Source: JAJZJT01 sp049964655 (GTDB taxonomy: Bacteria; Actinomycetota; Acidimicrobiia; Acidimicrobiales; RAAP-2). Taken from it: 19,299 bases of DNA. Shown one piece after another: positions 6,494 through 13,465 of the stretch. The translations under genes were made by a program, and so were the position numbers. The number at the start of each line of letters is the position of its first letter. The first letter of the stretch is position 1. The stretch spans positions 1 to 19,299 of the forward strand of contig JBMFXC010000052.1 in assembly GCA_049964655.1 (NCBI GenBank). Direction: 5' to 3'. Below the pieces are notes generated by a model, which was given only the letters and a program-made list of their open reading frames with translations, did no database searches and had not been told where the DNA came from.

Positions 6494-7644
6494 CGTCCCG
6501 ACCCCACCGGCACCGCCGTCGCCGCATGCCCGCGTCCGACGAGCGCCTCCACCAGCCTGGGTGCCACACCGCCGTCCACCACCAAGACGAGCACACCGAG
6601 CGATCCCTCGACCGAATGCGCGAGGTCGAGGTCGACGATGTTGACCCCGAGGTCGGCCGCCAACGTCGTGACTTCGGCCAGCACGCCGGGTCGGTCAGGC
6701 ACCGGCACCCGCACCTCGGCAAGCGCCTCGGGAGTCGCCGCCCGGTCGGCAAGGGCCCGCCGGGCCACCGAGGCGCGCTCGAGCACCTCGAGGAGCGAGG
6801 CCCGGTCACCCTCGTCCACCCGTCGCCGCATCGCCGACAACGCCTCGATCAGGCTGTCCAAGGTGGCGACGATGGCCGGGGCGTTGTCTTCGCAGATGTC
6901 GGGCCAGATGCCCGGGTGACCAGCGGCAACCCTCGTCATATCGCGGAACCCACCGGCGGCGAGCGGCAGGAGGGCGGCGTGGCGCTCGGCCACCCCGGCA
7001 GCCAGATCCATCAACGCGGCAGCCGCCAAGTGCGGCACGTGCGACACCACGGCTACCAGGGCGTCGTGGTGGTCCGGTGCCAGGGCGATCACCTGAGCGC
7101 CGAAGCCGGCCAGCACGGCCCGGACGCGAGCGTAGGCGGACGGGTCGGTGACGTCAGTGGGGGTGAGCACCCAGCTCGCCCCCACGAAGAGGTCGGAGCG
7201 GGCCCCGGCGACGCCGATCTGCTCCGAGCCCGCCATCGGATGCCCGCCGACGAAGCGCGGGTGGTCGACCTCCTTCACCAGGGAACCTTTGGTCCCTCCG
7301 ACGTCGGTCACCACCAGGTCGTCACGGCGTGACGGGTCCTCGAGCAGCCGGCGGACCACGCCGGCGATCGCCCGGACAGGGGTCGCCACCACCGCCAGGG
7401 TCGCAGCGGGGTCGTCGCCGTCGCGATCGATGGCCCCACGCCGCAGGGCGTCGGCTGCCACCCCCGGCACGAGGTCGACCCCGCTGACGCTCCATCCGGC
7501 CTGGCGAAGGGCAAGACCGACCGAGGCGCCGATCAGCCCGGTCCCGACGACGAGCGCCCGTTGCCGGCCACCCCCCTCGACCGCGTCCTCGCTCGTCGCT
7601 CCCGGTCCGCCGCTCGCCGTGGCCTCAGTCGGGGAGGTCGTCAC
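6490..7644 (-). CDS. tyrA: Prephenate dehydrogenase with C-terminal ACT domain
   Basis: TyrA oxidatively decarboxylates prephenate to 4-hydroxyphenylpyruvate for tyrosine. The NAD-binding GTGLIGAS (GxGxxG at 34-39) is followed by VVATPVRAI, TDVGGTKGSLV, HPMAGSEQIG and SHVPHLAAAAL, all family hallmarks. Residues about 308-380 form an ACT domain (VPVPDRPGVLAEVTTLA), which in this family usually mediates feedback control by an aromatic amino acid. The product is 384 residues long. GTG 7644 has AAAGGG eight bases upstream and overlaps the end of aroH by 20 bases. No other start codon lies before the Rossmann motif in this frame. Confidence 0.95.
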   Translation of the reverse strand: MTTSPTEATASGGPGATSEDAVEGGGRQRALVVGTGLIGASVGLALRQAGWSVSGVDLVPGVAADALRRGAIDRDGDDPAATLAVVATPVRAIAGVVRRLLEDPSRRDDLVVTDVGGTKGSLVKEVDHPRFVGGHPMAGSEQIGVAGARSDLFVGASWVLTPTDVTDPSAYARVRAVLAGFGAQVIALAPDHHDALVAVVSHVPHLAAAALMDLAAGVAERHAALLPLAAGGFRDMTRVAAGHPGIWPDICEDNAPAIVATLDSLIEALSAMRRRVDEGDRASLLEVLERASVARRALADRAATPEALAEVRVPVPDRPGVLAEVTTLAADLGVNIVDLDLAHSVEGSLGVLVLVVDGGVAPRLVEALVGRGHAATAVPVGSGR

Positions 7645-7999
7645 GGAGCCCTTTCGCCCCGGCCAGGTAGACGTGGTGCACCTCGGAGCGCGACCGGTCG
7701 GTCTCCACGTGGAGCATCACTCGGATGCAGCGCGGCACCGAACCGACCACAGCCAGCTCGCGGGCACAGATGAGGGGCACGGCACCGAGCCCCATGGTGC
7801 GCGCCGCGGTCGCCGGGAACGTCGAGACGATGTCGTCGGTGGCGGTGAAGAGGATCGAGATCAGGTCGTCCTCGGTCAGCCCGTTGCGTTCGAGGATGGT
7901 CGTGAGCAGGGTCACCACGGCCTCGTTGATGGCCTCGGGGGTGTCCCGATCGACAGTGGTGGCCCCGCGGATGGCGCGGACGGAGGCGTGGGTCGGCAC
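7625..7999 (-). CDS. aroH: Chorismate mutase, AroH class
   Basis: Chorismate mutase converts chorismate to prephenate, the substrate of the next gene's product. The 124 residues align closely with the monofunctional Bacillus AroH: IRGATTV (R11), CAREL (C78, E81), CIRVM (R93) and HVYL (Y111) correspond to the active-site Arg, Cys, Glu, Arg and Tyr of that enzyme. The AroH trimeric fold is much less common than AroQ. GTG 7999 is supported by TAACAT exactly six bases upstream, so the operon probably begins with a leaderless mRNA here. The upstream gene rluB ends only nine bases before. Confidence 0.95.
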   Translation of the reverse strand: MPTHASVRAIRGATTVDRDTPEAINEAVVTLLTTILERNGLTEDDLISILFTATDDIVSTFPATAARTMGLGAVPLICARELAVVGSVPRCIRVMLHVETDRSRSEVHHVYLAGAKGLRDDLPD

Positions 8000-8005
8000 G
8001 GGGGC

Positions 8006-8011
8006 ATGTTA
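8006..8011 (-). promoter_or_regulatory. -10 hexamer TAACAT for leaderless aroH operon
   Basis: TAACAT is six bases upstream of GTG 7999. Its first three bases are the TAA stop codon of rluB, so the promoter is embedded in the 3' end of the preceding gene. Confidence 0.6.
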
Positions 8012-8788
8012 CCCAGGGGCGACACGCCGCCCGGGCGGCACGTCCGACCCATCCGAGGGAGCGGGCGCCGAGGCGGCGGCCAGGAGTGCCCGAACCTCCC
8101 CGACAGCAAGGGGGCGCCACGCCCCCGGCGGGAGGCGTCGGTCGACGACCGGGCCGATGCGAGTCCTCACCAGACGGCGTACCGGATGCCCGACCGCCGC
8201 GCACATCCGTCTGACCTGCCGATTTCGACCCTCGTGGACGACGATCCGCAACAACGACGGTGCGACCACGGCCACCTGGGCCGGTGCCGTCATCCCGTCG
8301 TCGAGCTCGACCCCCTGGCGCAGGGCACGCACGGCCCCAGGGGAAGGGGTCCCCTCGACCTCGGCCAGGTACTCCTTGTCCACGCCGAAGGACGGGTGGG
8401 TGAGCCGGTGCGCCAAGACGCCGTCGTTGGTCAGGACGAGCAGGCCCTCGGTATCGAGATCGAGGCGGCCGACCGGGAACACCCTCGGTTCCTCCGGGAC
8501 GAGCCCGACCACCGTCGGCCGTCCGTGGGTGTCCGACGCCGTCGACACCACGCCGGCCGGCTTGTTCACCAGGTAGTGCACGAGCCCCGGAGCGGTGGGC
8601 ACGGGCACCCCGTCGACCTCGATCCGGGCGATCGACACGTCGACCCTCCGCCCGAGCCCGGCCGACACACCGTCGACGGTCACCCGGCCGGCGGCGATCA
8701 GCTCCTCGCACGCTCGCCGCGACCCGATCCCGGCCCGGGCCAGCACCTTCTGCAGGCGCTCGCCGTCGTCGAGGCCGACGTCGGTCAC
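8009..8788 (-). CDS. rluB: 23S rRNA pseudouridine synthase, RluB/RsuA family
   Basis: The protein carries an N-terminal S4 RNA-binding domain (about 10-57, RLQKVLARAGIGSRRACEEL) and a pseudouridine synthase domain with the signature GRLDLDTEGLLVLTNDG; D110 is the predicted catalytic aspartate. EGRNRQVRRMCAAVGHPVRRL is also typical. Length is 259 residues. By neighbourhood (scpA-scpB-rluB) it is probably RluB, acting on helix 89 of 23S rRNA, though RsuA or RluE specificity cannot be excluded. The GTG start at 8788 lies 22 bases after scpB; no clear Shine-Dalgarno is seen. The TAA stop forms part of the aroH promoter. Confidence 0.93.
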   Translation of the reverse strand: MTDVGLDDGERLQKVLARAGIGSRRACEELIAAGRVTVDGVSAGLGRRVDVSIARIEVDGVPVPTAPGLVHYLVNKPAGVVSTASDTHGRPTVVGLVPEEPRVFPVGRLDLDTEGLLVLTNDGVLAHRLTHPSFGVDKEYLAEVEGTPSPGAVRALRQGVELDDGMTAPAQVAVVAPSLLRIVVHEGRNRQVRRMCAAVGHPVRRLVRTRIGPVVDRRLPPGAWRPLAVGEVRALLAAASAPAPSDGSDVPPGRRVAPG

Positions 8789-8810
8789 GGCCGAACCAGC
8801 CGGTGCGCCG

Positions 8811-9380
8811 TCACCGGTCGCCGGTCGGGAACCGTTCCTCCTCGAGCGCGGCCACGCGGTCGGGGCCGGGGAGGAGGTCCTCGGCCGGCGGGAGCTGGTC
8901 GAGGGTGTCGAGCCCGAGGCGCTCGAGGAACGCGTCGGTGGTGGCGTACAGCACGGCCTGGCCAGGTCCCGACGCCCGGCCCACCGGGGCGATGTAGCCG
9001 CGGTGCTCGAGCAGGCGCACCACGCCGTCCACGTTCACGCCCCGAAGACTGGCGATCTGGGCGCGCGAGACCGGCTGCCGGTAGGCCACGATGGCCAACG
9101 TCTCGAGGGCGGCTGCCGACAGGCGCGCCGAGACGCCCACGTTGGCGAACCGCTCGACGTAGGAGGCGAGGTCGGGACTGGTCTGGACGCGGTAGCCACC
9201 GGCCACCCGCACCACGTCGAACCCGCGCCCCTCTTCTCGGCACGACTCGGCCAGCTCGCGGCAGAGCGGCTCGACCCGCTCGACGGCGATCTCGAGCAGC
9301 TCGGCCAACAGACCGGGAGGGACAGGCTCCACGGCGGCCATCAGGACGGCCTCGACGGCCCGCGCCTCGGGCGACAGCAT
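8811..9380 (-). CDS. scpB: Segregation and condensation protein B
   Basis: ScpB is the winged-helix (kite) subunit that dimerises and joins ScpA and SMC in the condensin complex. The hallmark LSAAALETLAIVAYRQPVSR followed by AQIASLRGVN is present in the second winged-helix domain, and the N-terminal half has the expected helix-rich pattern. It is 189 residues long, normal for the family. ATG 9380 is seven bases after the scpA stop, and the ribosome site GGAGA overlaps that TAG stop, implying coupled expression. Confidence 0.95.
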   Translation of the reverse strand: MLSPEARAVEAVLMAAVEPVPPGLLAELLEIAVERVEPLCRELAESCREEGRGFDVVRVAGGYRVQTSPDLASYVERFANVGVSARLSAAALETLAIVAYRQPVSRAQIASLRGVNVDGVVRLLEHRGYIAPVGRASGPGQAVLYATTDAFLERLGLDTLDQLPPAEDLLPGPDRVAALEEERFPTGDR

Positions 9381-9387
9381 CGCTCTC

Positions 9388-10191
9388 CTACCCCTCGTAC
9401 TCGTCGGGCACCTGGCCCGAAGCCACCATTGCCCCCTCGCCTTCCTCGTCTGCCGACCGGTCGCCGGCCACCCAGGTCACCTCGAGCTCCCCGAAGGTCC
9501 GCCCCTGTTCGAGGCCGACCCGGCCCCGCTTGTAGAGCTCGAGGACGGCGAGGAAGCGCACGATCACCTCCATGCGCGTCCGCAGGTGGCCGGTGAGCTC
9601 ACGGAACGTCGCCCAACCGTGGCGGGGCAGGCGGACCTCGAGCTCGGCGACCGCCTCGGCCACCGAGACGGCGTCCACCGTGACGTGGGAGAGGTCGACG
9701 ACCGGGACTGGTCGAGCCGCCGTGGCCCGCCGGTAGGCGGCGGCCAGCTGCTCGAGGGTGACCCCCTCCAGCAGGTCGGGGGCGTGCACCTCGACCGACT
9801 CGTCGAGCCCGGCCGTCCGCGGCACGCTCCGAGCCGCCCGTTCGAAGAGCGTGGCGAACGCATCGCCGGCGGCTGCGTACGCCTGGCACTCGAGCAGGCG
9901 CGCCAGCAGCAGGTCTCGCTCCTCCCAACCGACGAGCTCCTCGTCCGGCTCGACGTCGTCGGGCCCGGGAAGGAGCCGGCGGGACTTGAGCTCGACCAGC
10001 ACCGAAGCCACCACCAGGAACTCCGACAGCTCGGCGAGCTCGACGACGTCGGCGGTGGCCAGCACGGCCAGGTAGTCGTCCACCACCTGGGCCAAGGGGA
10101 CGTCGTAGAGCTCGACCTGGTGGGAGGTGACCAACTGCAACAGCAGGTCGATGGGCCCCTCGTAGGCGCCGGTCGAGACGGTCACGGCCAT
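9388..10191 (-). CDS. scpA: Segregation and condensation protein A
   Basis: ScpA is the kleisin that bridges SMC heads in chromosome condensation. The N-terminal signature YEGPIDLLLQLV (10-21) and VPLAQVVDDYL are typical, and the C-terminal winged helix contains EVIVRFLAVLELYKRGRV, the SMC-binding region. Length is 267 residues with an acidic tail. ATG 10191 is supported by TAGGGT exactly six bases upstream. It heads scpA-scpB-rluB and is divergent from trpS. In M. tuberculosis a parA-like gene precedes scpA; none is present here. Confidence 0.95.
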   Translation of the reverse strand: MAVTVSTGAYEGPIDLLLQLVTSHQVELYDVPLAQVVDDYLAVLATADVVELAELSEFLVVASVLVELKSRRLLPGPDDVEPDEELVGWEERDLLLARLLECQAYAAAGDAFATLFERAARSVPRTAGLDESVEVHAPDLLEGVTLEQLAAAYRRATAARPVPVVDLSHVTVDAVSVAEAVAELEVRLPRHGWATFRELTGHLRTRMEVIVRFLAVLELYKRGRVGLEQGRTFGELEVTWVAGDRSADEEGEGAMVASGQVPDEYEG

Positions 10192-10197
10192 GCGCCG

Positions 10198-10203
10198 ACC
10201 CTA
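10198..10203 (-). promoter_or_regulatory. -10 hexamer TAGGGT for leaderless scpA operon
   Basis: TAGGGT is six bases before ATG 10191 on the minus strand. The region where a -35 box would lie is occupied by the 14-bp palindrome at 10221-10234. Confidence 0.6.
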
Positions 10204-10220
10204 CCGGAGCTGCGGCTACA

Positions 10221-10234
10221 CCGGGGTACCCCGG
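10221..10234. promoter_or_regulatory. 14-bp perfect palindrome between scpA and trpS promoters
   Basis: CCGGGGTACCCCGG is a perfect dyad in the 65-bp divergent intergenic region. It is 17 bases upstream of the scpA -10 and 8 bases upstream of the trpS -10, so a bound protein could affect both promoters. No regulator is identified. Confidence 0.4.
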
Positions 10235-10242
10235 AGGGGACC

Positions 10243-10248
10243 TACGAT
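10243..10248 (+). promoter_or_regulatory. -10 hexamer TACGAT for trpS
   Basis: TACGAT lies eight bases before ATG 10257, giving a transcript with zero to two leader bases. The spacing is two longer than at the other promoters of the window. No ribosome site precedes the ATG. Confidence 0.5.
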
Positions 10249-10256
10249 GGCGTCCC

Positions 10257-11240
10257 ATGCCACGGGTCTTTTCCGGCATCCAACCGAGCGGTGAGCTTCA
10301 CCTGGGCAACTACCTGGGTGCCATCCGCTCGTGGGTGCACTCCCAGCACGAGGCCGACGCCTTCTACTGCATCGTCGACCTCCACGCCCTCACCGTGGAG
10401 ACCGACCCCGACGAGCTGCGCTCCCGGACTCGGCAGACCGCGCTCGAGCTGGTGGCCGCCGGGCTCGACCCGGACGCCTGCACGCTCTTCGTGCAGAGCC
10501 ATGTGCCCGAGCACCCTCGCCTCACCTGGCTCCTCGAGTGCACGGCGTCCATGGGCGAGCTCCGCCGGATGACGCAGTTCAAGGACAAGAGCGCCGGGGC
10601 CGAGTCGGTCCGGGTCGGCTTGTTCACCTATCCGGTCCTCATGGCCGCCGACATCCTCCTCTACGACACCGACCGGGTACCGGTCGGTGACGACCAGCGC
10701 CAGCACCTCGAGCTGGCCCGCGAGCTGGCCAGCCGGTTCAACGCCCGGTACGGCACGACCTTTGTCGTGCCCGAAGCCGCCGTTCCCCCGGTCGGGGCCC
10801 GGGTGATGGACCTCCAGCACCCCGAGCGCAAGATGTCGAAGTCGGTGAGCTCGCCGCTCGGCACCGTGCTGCTCTTCGACGAGCCGGCCGACATCGAGCG
10901 GAAGGTCAGGAAGGCCGTCACCGACACCGACGGCGAGGTCCGCTACGACCCCGAGGCCAAGCCGGGCCTCGCCAACCTCCTCGAGCTCCTGGCCGTGGCC
11001 ACCGACCGGGCCCCGGTGGCAGTCGCTGCCGAGTACCACCGCTACGGCGACCTCAAGCGCGACGTCGCCACTGCCCTGTGCGACCTGCTCGCGCCCGCCC
11101 GCGCTCGACGCGACGAGCTCGCGAACGACCCCGGTGCCATCGACGCCGTCCTGGCCGACGGAGCCGCCAAGGCTCAGGCCATCGCCGCCGACGTCTACCA
11201 CCGGGCGGCATCGGCCATCGGCCTGCTCGCTCCGGCCTGA
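10257..11240 (+). CDS. trpS: Tryptophanyl-tRNA synthetase
   Basis: TrpRS charges tRNA(Trp) with tryptophan. The class I signatures are present: HLGN (15-18, the HIGH motif) after SGIQPSGELH, and KMSKS at 192-196. FTYPVLMAADILLYD, GDDQRQHLELAREL and ECTASMGELRRMTQFKDK are family-specific. D132 and the indole-pocket residues M129 and H43 look conventional. At 327 residues it is the normal bacterial size. ATG 10257 is placed by alignment to the family N-terminus and by the -10 hexamer; an out-of-frame ATG at 10247 is ignored. There is no T-box or leader peptide upstream. It converges with the M50 protease gene. Confidence 0.97.
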   Translation: MPRVFSGIQPSGELHLGNYLGAIRSWVHSQHEADAFYCIVDLHALTVETDPDELRSRTRQTALELVAAGLDPDACTLFVQSHVPEHPRLTWLLECTASMGELRRMTQFKDKSAGAESVRVGLFTYPVLMAADILLYDTDRVPVGDDQRQHLELARELASRFNARYGTTFVVPEAAVPPVGARVMDLQHPERKMSKSVSSPLGTVLLFDEPADIERKVRKAVTDTDGEVRYDPEAKPGLANLLELLAVATDRAPVAVAAEYHRYGDLKRDVATALCDLLAPARARRDELANDPGAIDAVLADGAAKAQAIAADVYHRAASAIGLLAPA

Positions 11241-11328
11241 GCCCTCGACCCGTCGCCGCTCCCCGCTGCCACCAGGCGGCCTCCTCGCGGCGGGGTGGCG
11301 AGGCAGCAGCGTCAGCGGCTCACGTGGC

Positions 11329-12120
11329 TCAGGCGAACACCCCCGACCACCACCCGAGCACCGTCGACATCAGGTGCTGCCACTCGGGCTCGAAGAGCAG
11401 GATGAGCACGAAGGGCAGGAACATGAGCAGCGGCTGGATGCGATAGTAGTCGGGCAGGACCCGGGCGGGCAGCAGCCGTTCGAGCACGGAAGCCCCGTCG
11501 AGTGGCGGACAGGGGATCAGGTTGAAGACGGCGAGCACCAAGTTGGCCAGGCCTGCCATGAAGAAGATCTCGCTGACCAGGGAGGTCGAGGGTGGGAACC
11601 CACCGTAGACGTGCACGATCTGGCGCACGATCGTCGGGGTGGTCGCGGCGTAGGCGAACCCGCACAGGATGGCGAGGGCGATGTTGGTGAAGGGCCCGGC
11701 GAGCGACACGACGACCGTGTGGTTCCGCGGACTGCGCAGGCGGCTCGGGTTGACGGGAACGGGCTTGGCCCAGCCGTAGGCACCGAGCCCCGACAGGGAC
11801 AGGATGGCCGGGACGAGCAACGTGCCCACGGGGTCGACGTGCCGGAGCGGGTTCAGGGTGAGCCGGCCGGCGCGCTTGGCGGTGTCGTCACCGAAGGCGA
11901 GGGCCACCACCCCGTGGGAGACCTCGTGGAGGATGATCGACGGGATGAGCACGAGGAAGTAGATGACCTCGAGCTCGCTCAGCCGGTGGGTCCGCAGCAG
12001 GAGGATCACCAGGGCCACCACCACGACGATGATCACCCGGGTCCGGGTCGAACCTGGCAGGCTCCGTCGAGACGGCTGCTGTCGGCCGCCCCCCGACCGG
12101 TCGGGGCCCCAGCTGCTCAC
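11329..12120 (-). CDS. Site-2 protease family (M50) membrane metalloprotease
   Basis: The 263-residue protein is an integral membrane zinc protease of the S2P/M50 family. The zinc motif HEVSH (65-69) lies in a hydrophobic helix, and the third ligand motif NLIPCPPLDG (200-209, D208) lies in a later one. About five or six membrane segments are apparent (about 29-42, 52-68, 96-112, 136-158, 183-202, 231-244). The compact form lacks PDZ and CBS domains, like the group often found beside trpS and scpA. Such enzymes may cut membrane-bound anti-sigma factors, but the substrate here is unknown. GTG 12120 follows the TraR-like gene by 15 bases, with no clear ribosome site. It is the last gene of the pyrG operon. 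Confidence 0.88.
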   Translation of the reverse strand: MSSWGPDRSGGGRQQPSRRSLPGSTRTRVIIVVVVALVILLLRTHRLSELEVIYFLVLIPSIILHEVSHGVVALAFGDDTAKRAGRLTLNPLRHVDPVGTLLVPAILSLSGLGAYGWAKPVPVNPSRLRSPRNHTVVVSLAGPFTNIALAILCGFAYAATTPTIVRQIVHVYGGFPPSTSLVSEIFFMAGLANLVLAVFNLIPCPPLDGASVLERLLPARVLPDYYRIQPLLMFLPFVLILLFEPEWQHLMSTVLGWWSGVFA

Positions 12121-12135
12121 GTTCGCCGCGTCCGC

Positions 12136-12489
12136 TCAGTGCCGCGTGGCGTGGGCGATGCAGAACCGGGTGGCCGGCATGGCTTCGAGCCGCGCCTCCG
12201 AGATGGGCCCGCCGCACACCTCGCACCGTCCATACGAACCGTCGTCGAGCTTGGCCAGGGCGTGCGCCACGTCGGCCAAGCTATCCCGCAGCTTGGCGGC
12301 CAGCACTTCGACCTCACCACGCTCGGCGGTCACCTGGCTCGAGTCGGCGAAGTTGGCGTCGTAGTCGAGGCCAGCACCCTCATCGTCACCGAAGCCCAGC
12401 TCCGCGAGCTCGGCGAGCAGCTGGGAGCGCTCGTCCTCGAGCAGGCGGCGATAGTCGAGAGCCGGAGCGTCGCTGGGCACGCCGGCCAT
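12136..12489 (-). CDS. TraR/DksA family zinc-finger protein
   Basis: The 117-residue protein has a helical, acidic coiled-coil-like N-terminal half and a C-terminal C4-type finger, with C89, C92, C110 and H113 as ligands (GRCEVCGGPI and RFCIAH). This matches DksA/TraR proteins, some of which bind the RNA polymerase secondary channel; the actinobacterial members are mostly uncharacterised. ATG 12489 is one base after the xerD stop and is preceded by a GGGGGTAGG purine stretch. The fourth ligand being His rather than Cys is a deviation found in some family members. Whether it senses ppGpp cannot be judged from sequence. Confidence 0.87.
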   Translation of the reverse strand: MAGVPSDAPALDYRRLLEDERSQLLAELAELGFGDDEGAGLDYDANFADSSQVTAERGEVEVLAAKLRDSLADVAHALAKLDDGSYGRCEVCGGPISEARLEAMPATRFCIAHATRH

Positions 12490-12490
12490 C

Positions 12491-13465
12491 CTACCCCCCG
12501 AGGCCGCCTCGGGCCCGCGGATGGGCCTGGTCGTAGGCCCGGACCAGGTGCTCCGTGCCGACCTTGGTATAGAGCTGCGTGGTGCCGATGGACACGTGCC
12601 CGAGGAGCTCTTGGACCACCCGGATGTCAGCCCCGCGGGCGAGAAGGTGGGTGGCGCACGAGTGTCGGAGCACGTGCGGGCTGACCCGCCCGGCGAGGCC
12701 GACCGACTCGGCTCGCGACCGCAGCACCGCCCAGGCTCCCTGTCGGGTGAGCCGACCGCCCCGGAGATTGAGGAAGACCGCTTCGGCATCTCCCCGGTGG
12801 GCCCATCGGGCCGGTACCAGCTGCTCGCGACCAGCCGGCGCCAACCAGGCCGCAAGGGCGACCCGCGCCGCCTGTCCGAGCGGGACGAGCCGTTCCTTGT
12901 CCCCTTTGCCCCGCACCTTGACCAGCGCGCCGACGTCTGCCACGTCGGTGAGGGTCAGCCCGACCACCTCGGAGATGCGCGCTCCCGTGGCGTAGAGGAC
13001 TTCGAGCAACGCCCGGTCGCGCCGGTCGACCGGGCTCGTCCCGCCGACGGCGTCGAGCAGCCGGGCCACCTCGTCCTCACCGAGGGCCTTGGGAAGCCGA
13101 CGGGGCACCCGCGAGGCTGCCAAGTCCACAGTCGGGTCCTCCCGGCTCAGCCCTTCGTCGACGGCAAAGCGGTACCGGCCGCGCAGCACGCTCGTCCGGC
13201 GAGCCACCGTCGCCGGGCTCAGCCCCTGACGCCTGAGCTCGGAGACGTAGCGCTCGAGGTCTCCAGCCGAGGCTGCCTCCGGGGCGACGCCGCCGGAGGC
13301 GCACCAGGTCTCCCAGGCCACGAGGTCGCGGCGGTAGGAGCGCAAGGTGTTGGGCGACCGGCCCCGTTCGACCCCCAACCACGACAGGTACTCCTCCGAT
13401 CCGGTCGACAACGCCTCGAGCAGCGCCTCGTCCGGAACCTCCTCGGTCGCTCCAGCCCGGTTCAC
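12491..13465 (-). CDS. xerD: Site-specific tyrosine recombinase XerD
   Basis: XerD resolves chromosome dimers at dif. The N-terminal SAM-like core-binding domain (about 22-105) is followed by the catalytic domain, with R163 (ATGARISE), K187 (VRGKGDKER), H264 and R267 (HVLRHSCATH), H290 (LLGHVSI) and Y299 (TQLYTKV), a complete active-site set. Length of 324 residues is slightly above the usual 300 because of an N-terminal extension. GTG 13465 overlaps the stop of the Nudix gene as GTGA. The pyrG-nudix-xerD order is that of mycobacteria, and there is no sign of a mobile element, so this is the housekeeping recombinase. Confidence 0.94.
   Translation of the reverse strand: MNRAGATEEVPDEALLEALSTGSEEYLSWLGVERGRSPNTLRSYRRDLVAWETWCASGGVAPEAASAGDLERYVSELRRQGLSPATVARRTSVLRGRYRFAVDEGLSREDPTVDLAASRVPRRLPKALGEDEVARLLDAVGGTSPVDRRDRALLEVLYATGARISEVVGLTLTDVADVGALVKVRGKGDKERLVPLGQAARVALAAWLAPAGREQLVPARWAHRGDAEAVFLNLRGGRLTRQGAWAVLRSRAESVGLAGRVSPHVLRHSCATHLLARGADIRVVQELLGHVSIGTTQLYTKVGTEHLVRAYDQAHPRARGGLGG

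Noticed and set aside
7148..9535. A 795-codon plus-strand open frame
   Set aside because: It lies antisense to tyrA, aroH, rluB and scpB, each of which is recognisable; the product is Arg/Pro/Gly-rich low-complexity sequence.
10995..11002. Further GTGGCCAC sites inside genes (for example in trpS, and at 16732 in recN)
   Set aside because: These are single octamers in coding sequence without the 20-bp context and are expected by chance in GC-rich DNA.
11241..11328. Possible bidirectional terminator between trpS and the M50 protease gene
   Set aside because: Arms CCCCGC (11261-11266) / GCGGGG (11290-11295) and GCCACC / GGTGGC exist, but the loops exceed 20 bases, the arms compete, and there is no T tract; this is expected by chance at such GC content.
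12491..13465. Integrase of a mobile element
   Set aside because: The tyrosine recombinase lies in the conserved housekeeping position after pyrG and the Nudix gene, with no attachment-site repeats or phage genes around it, so it is XerD.
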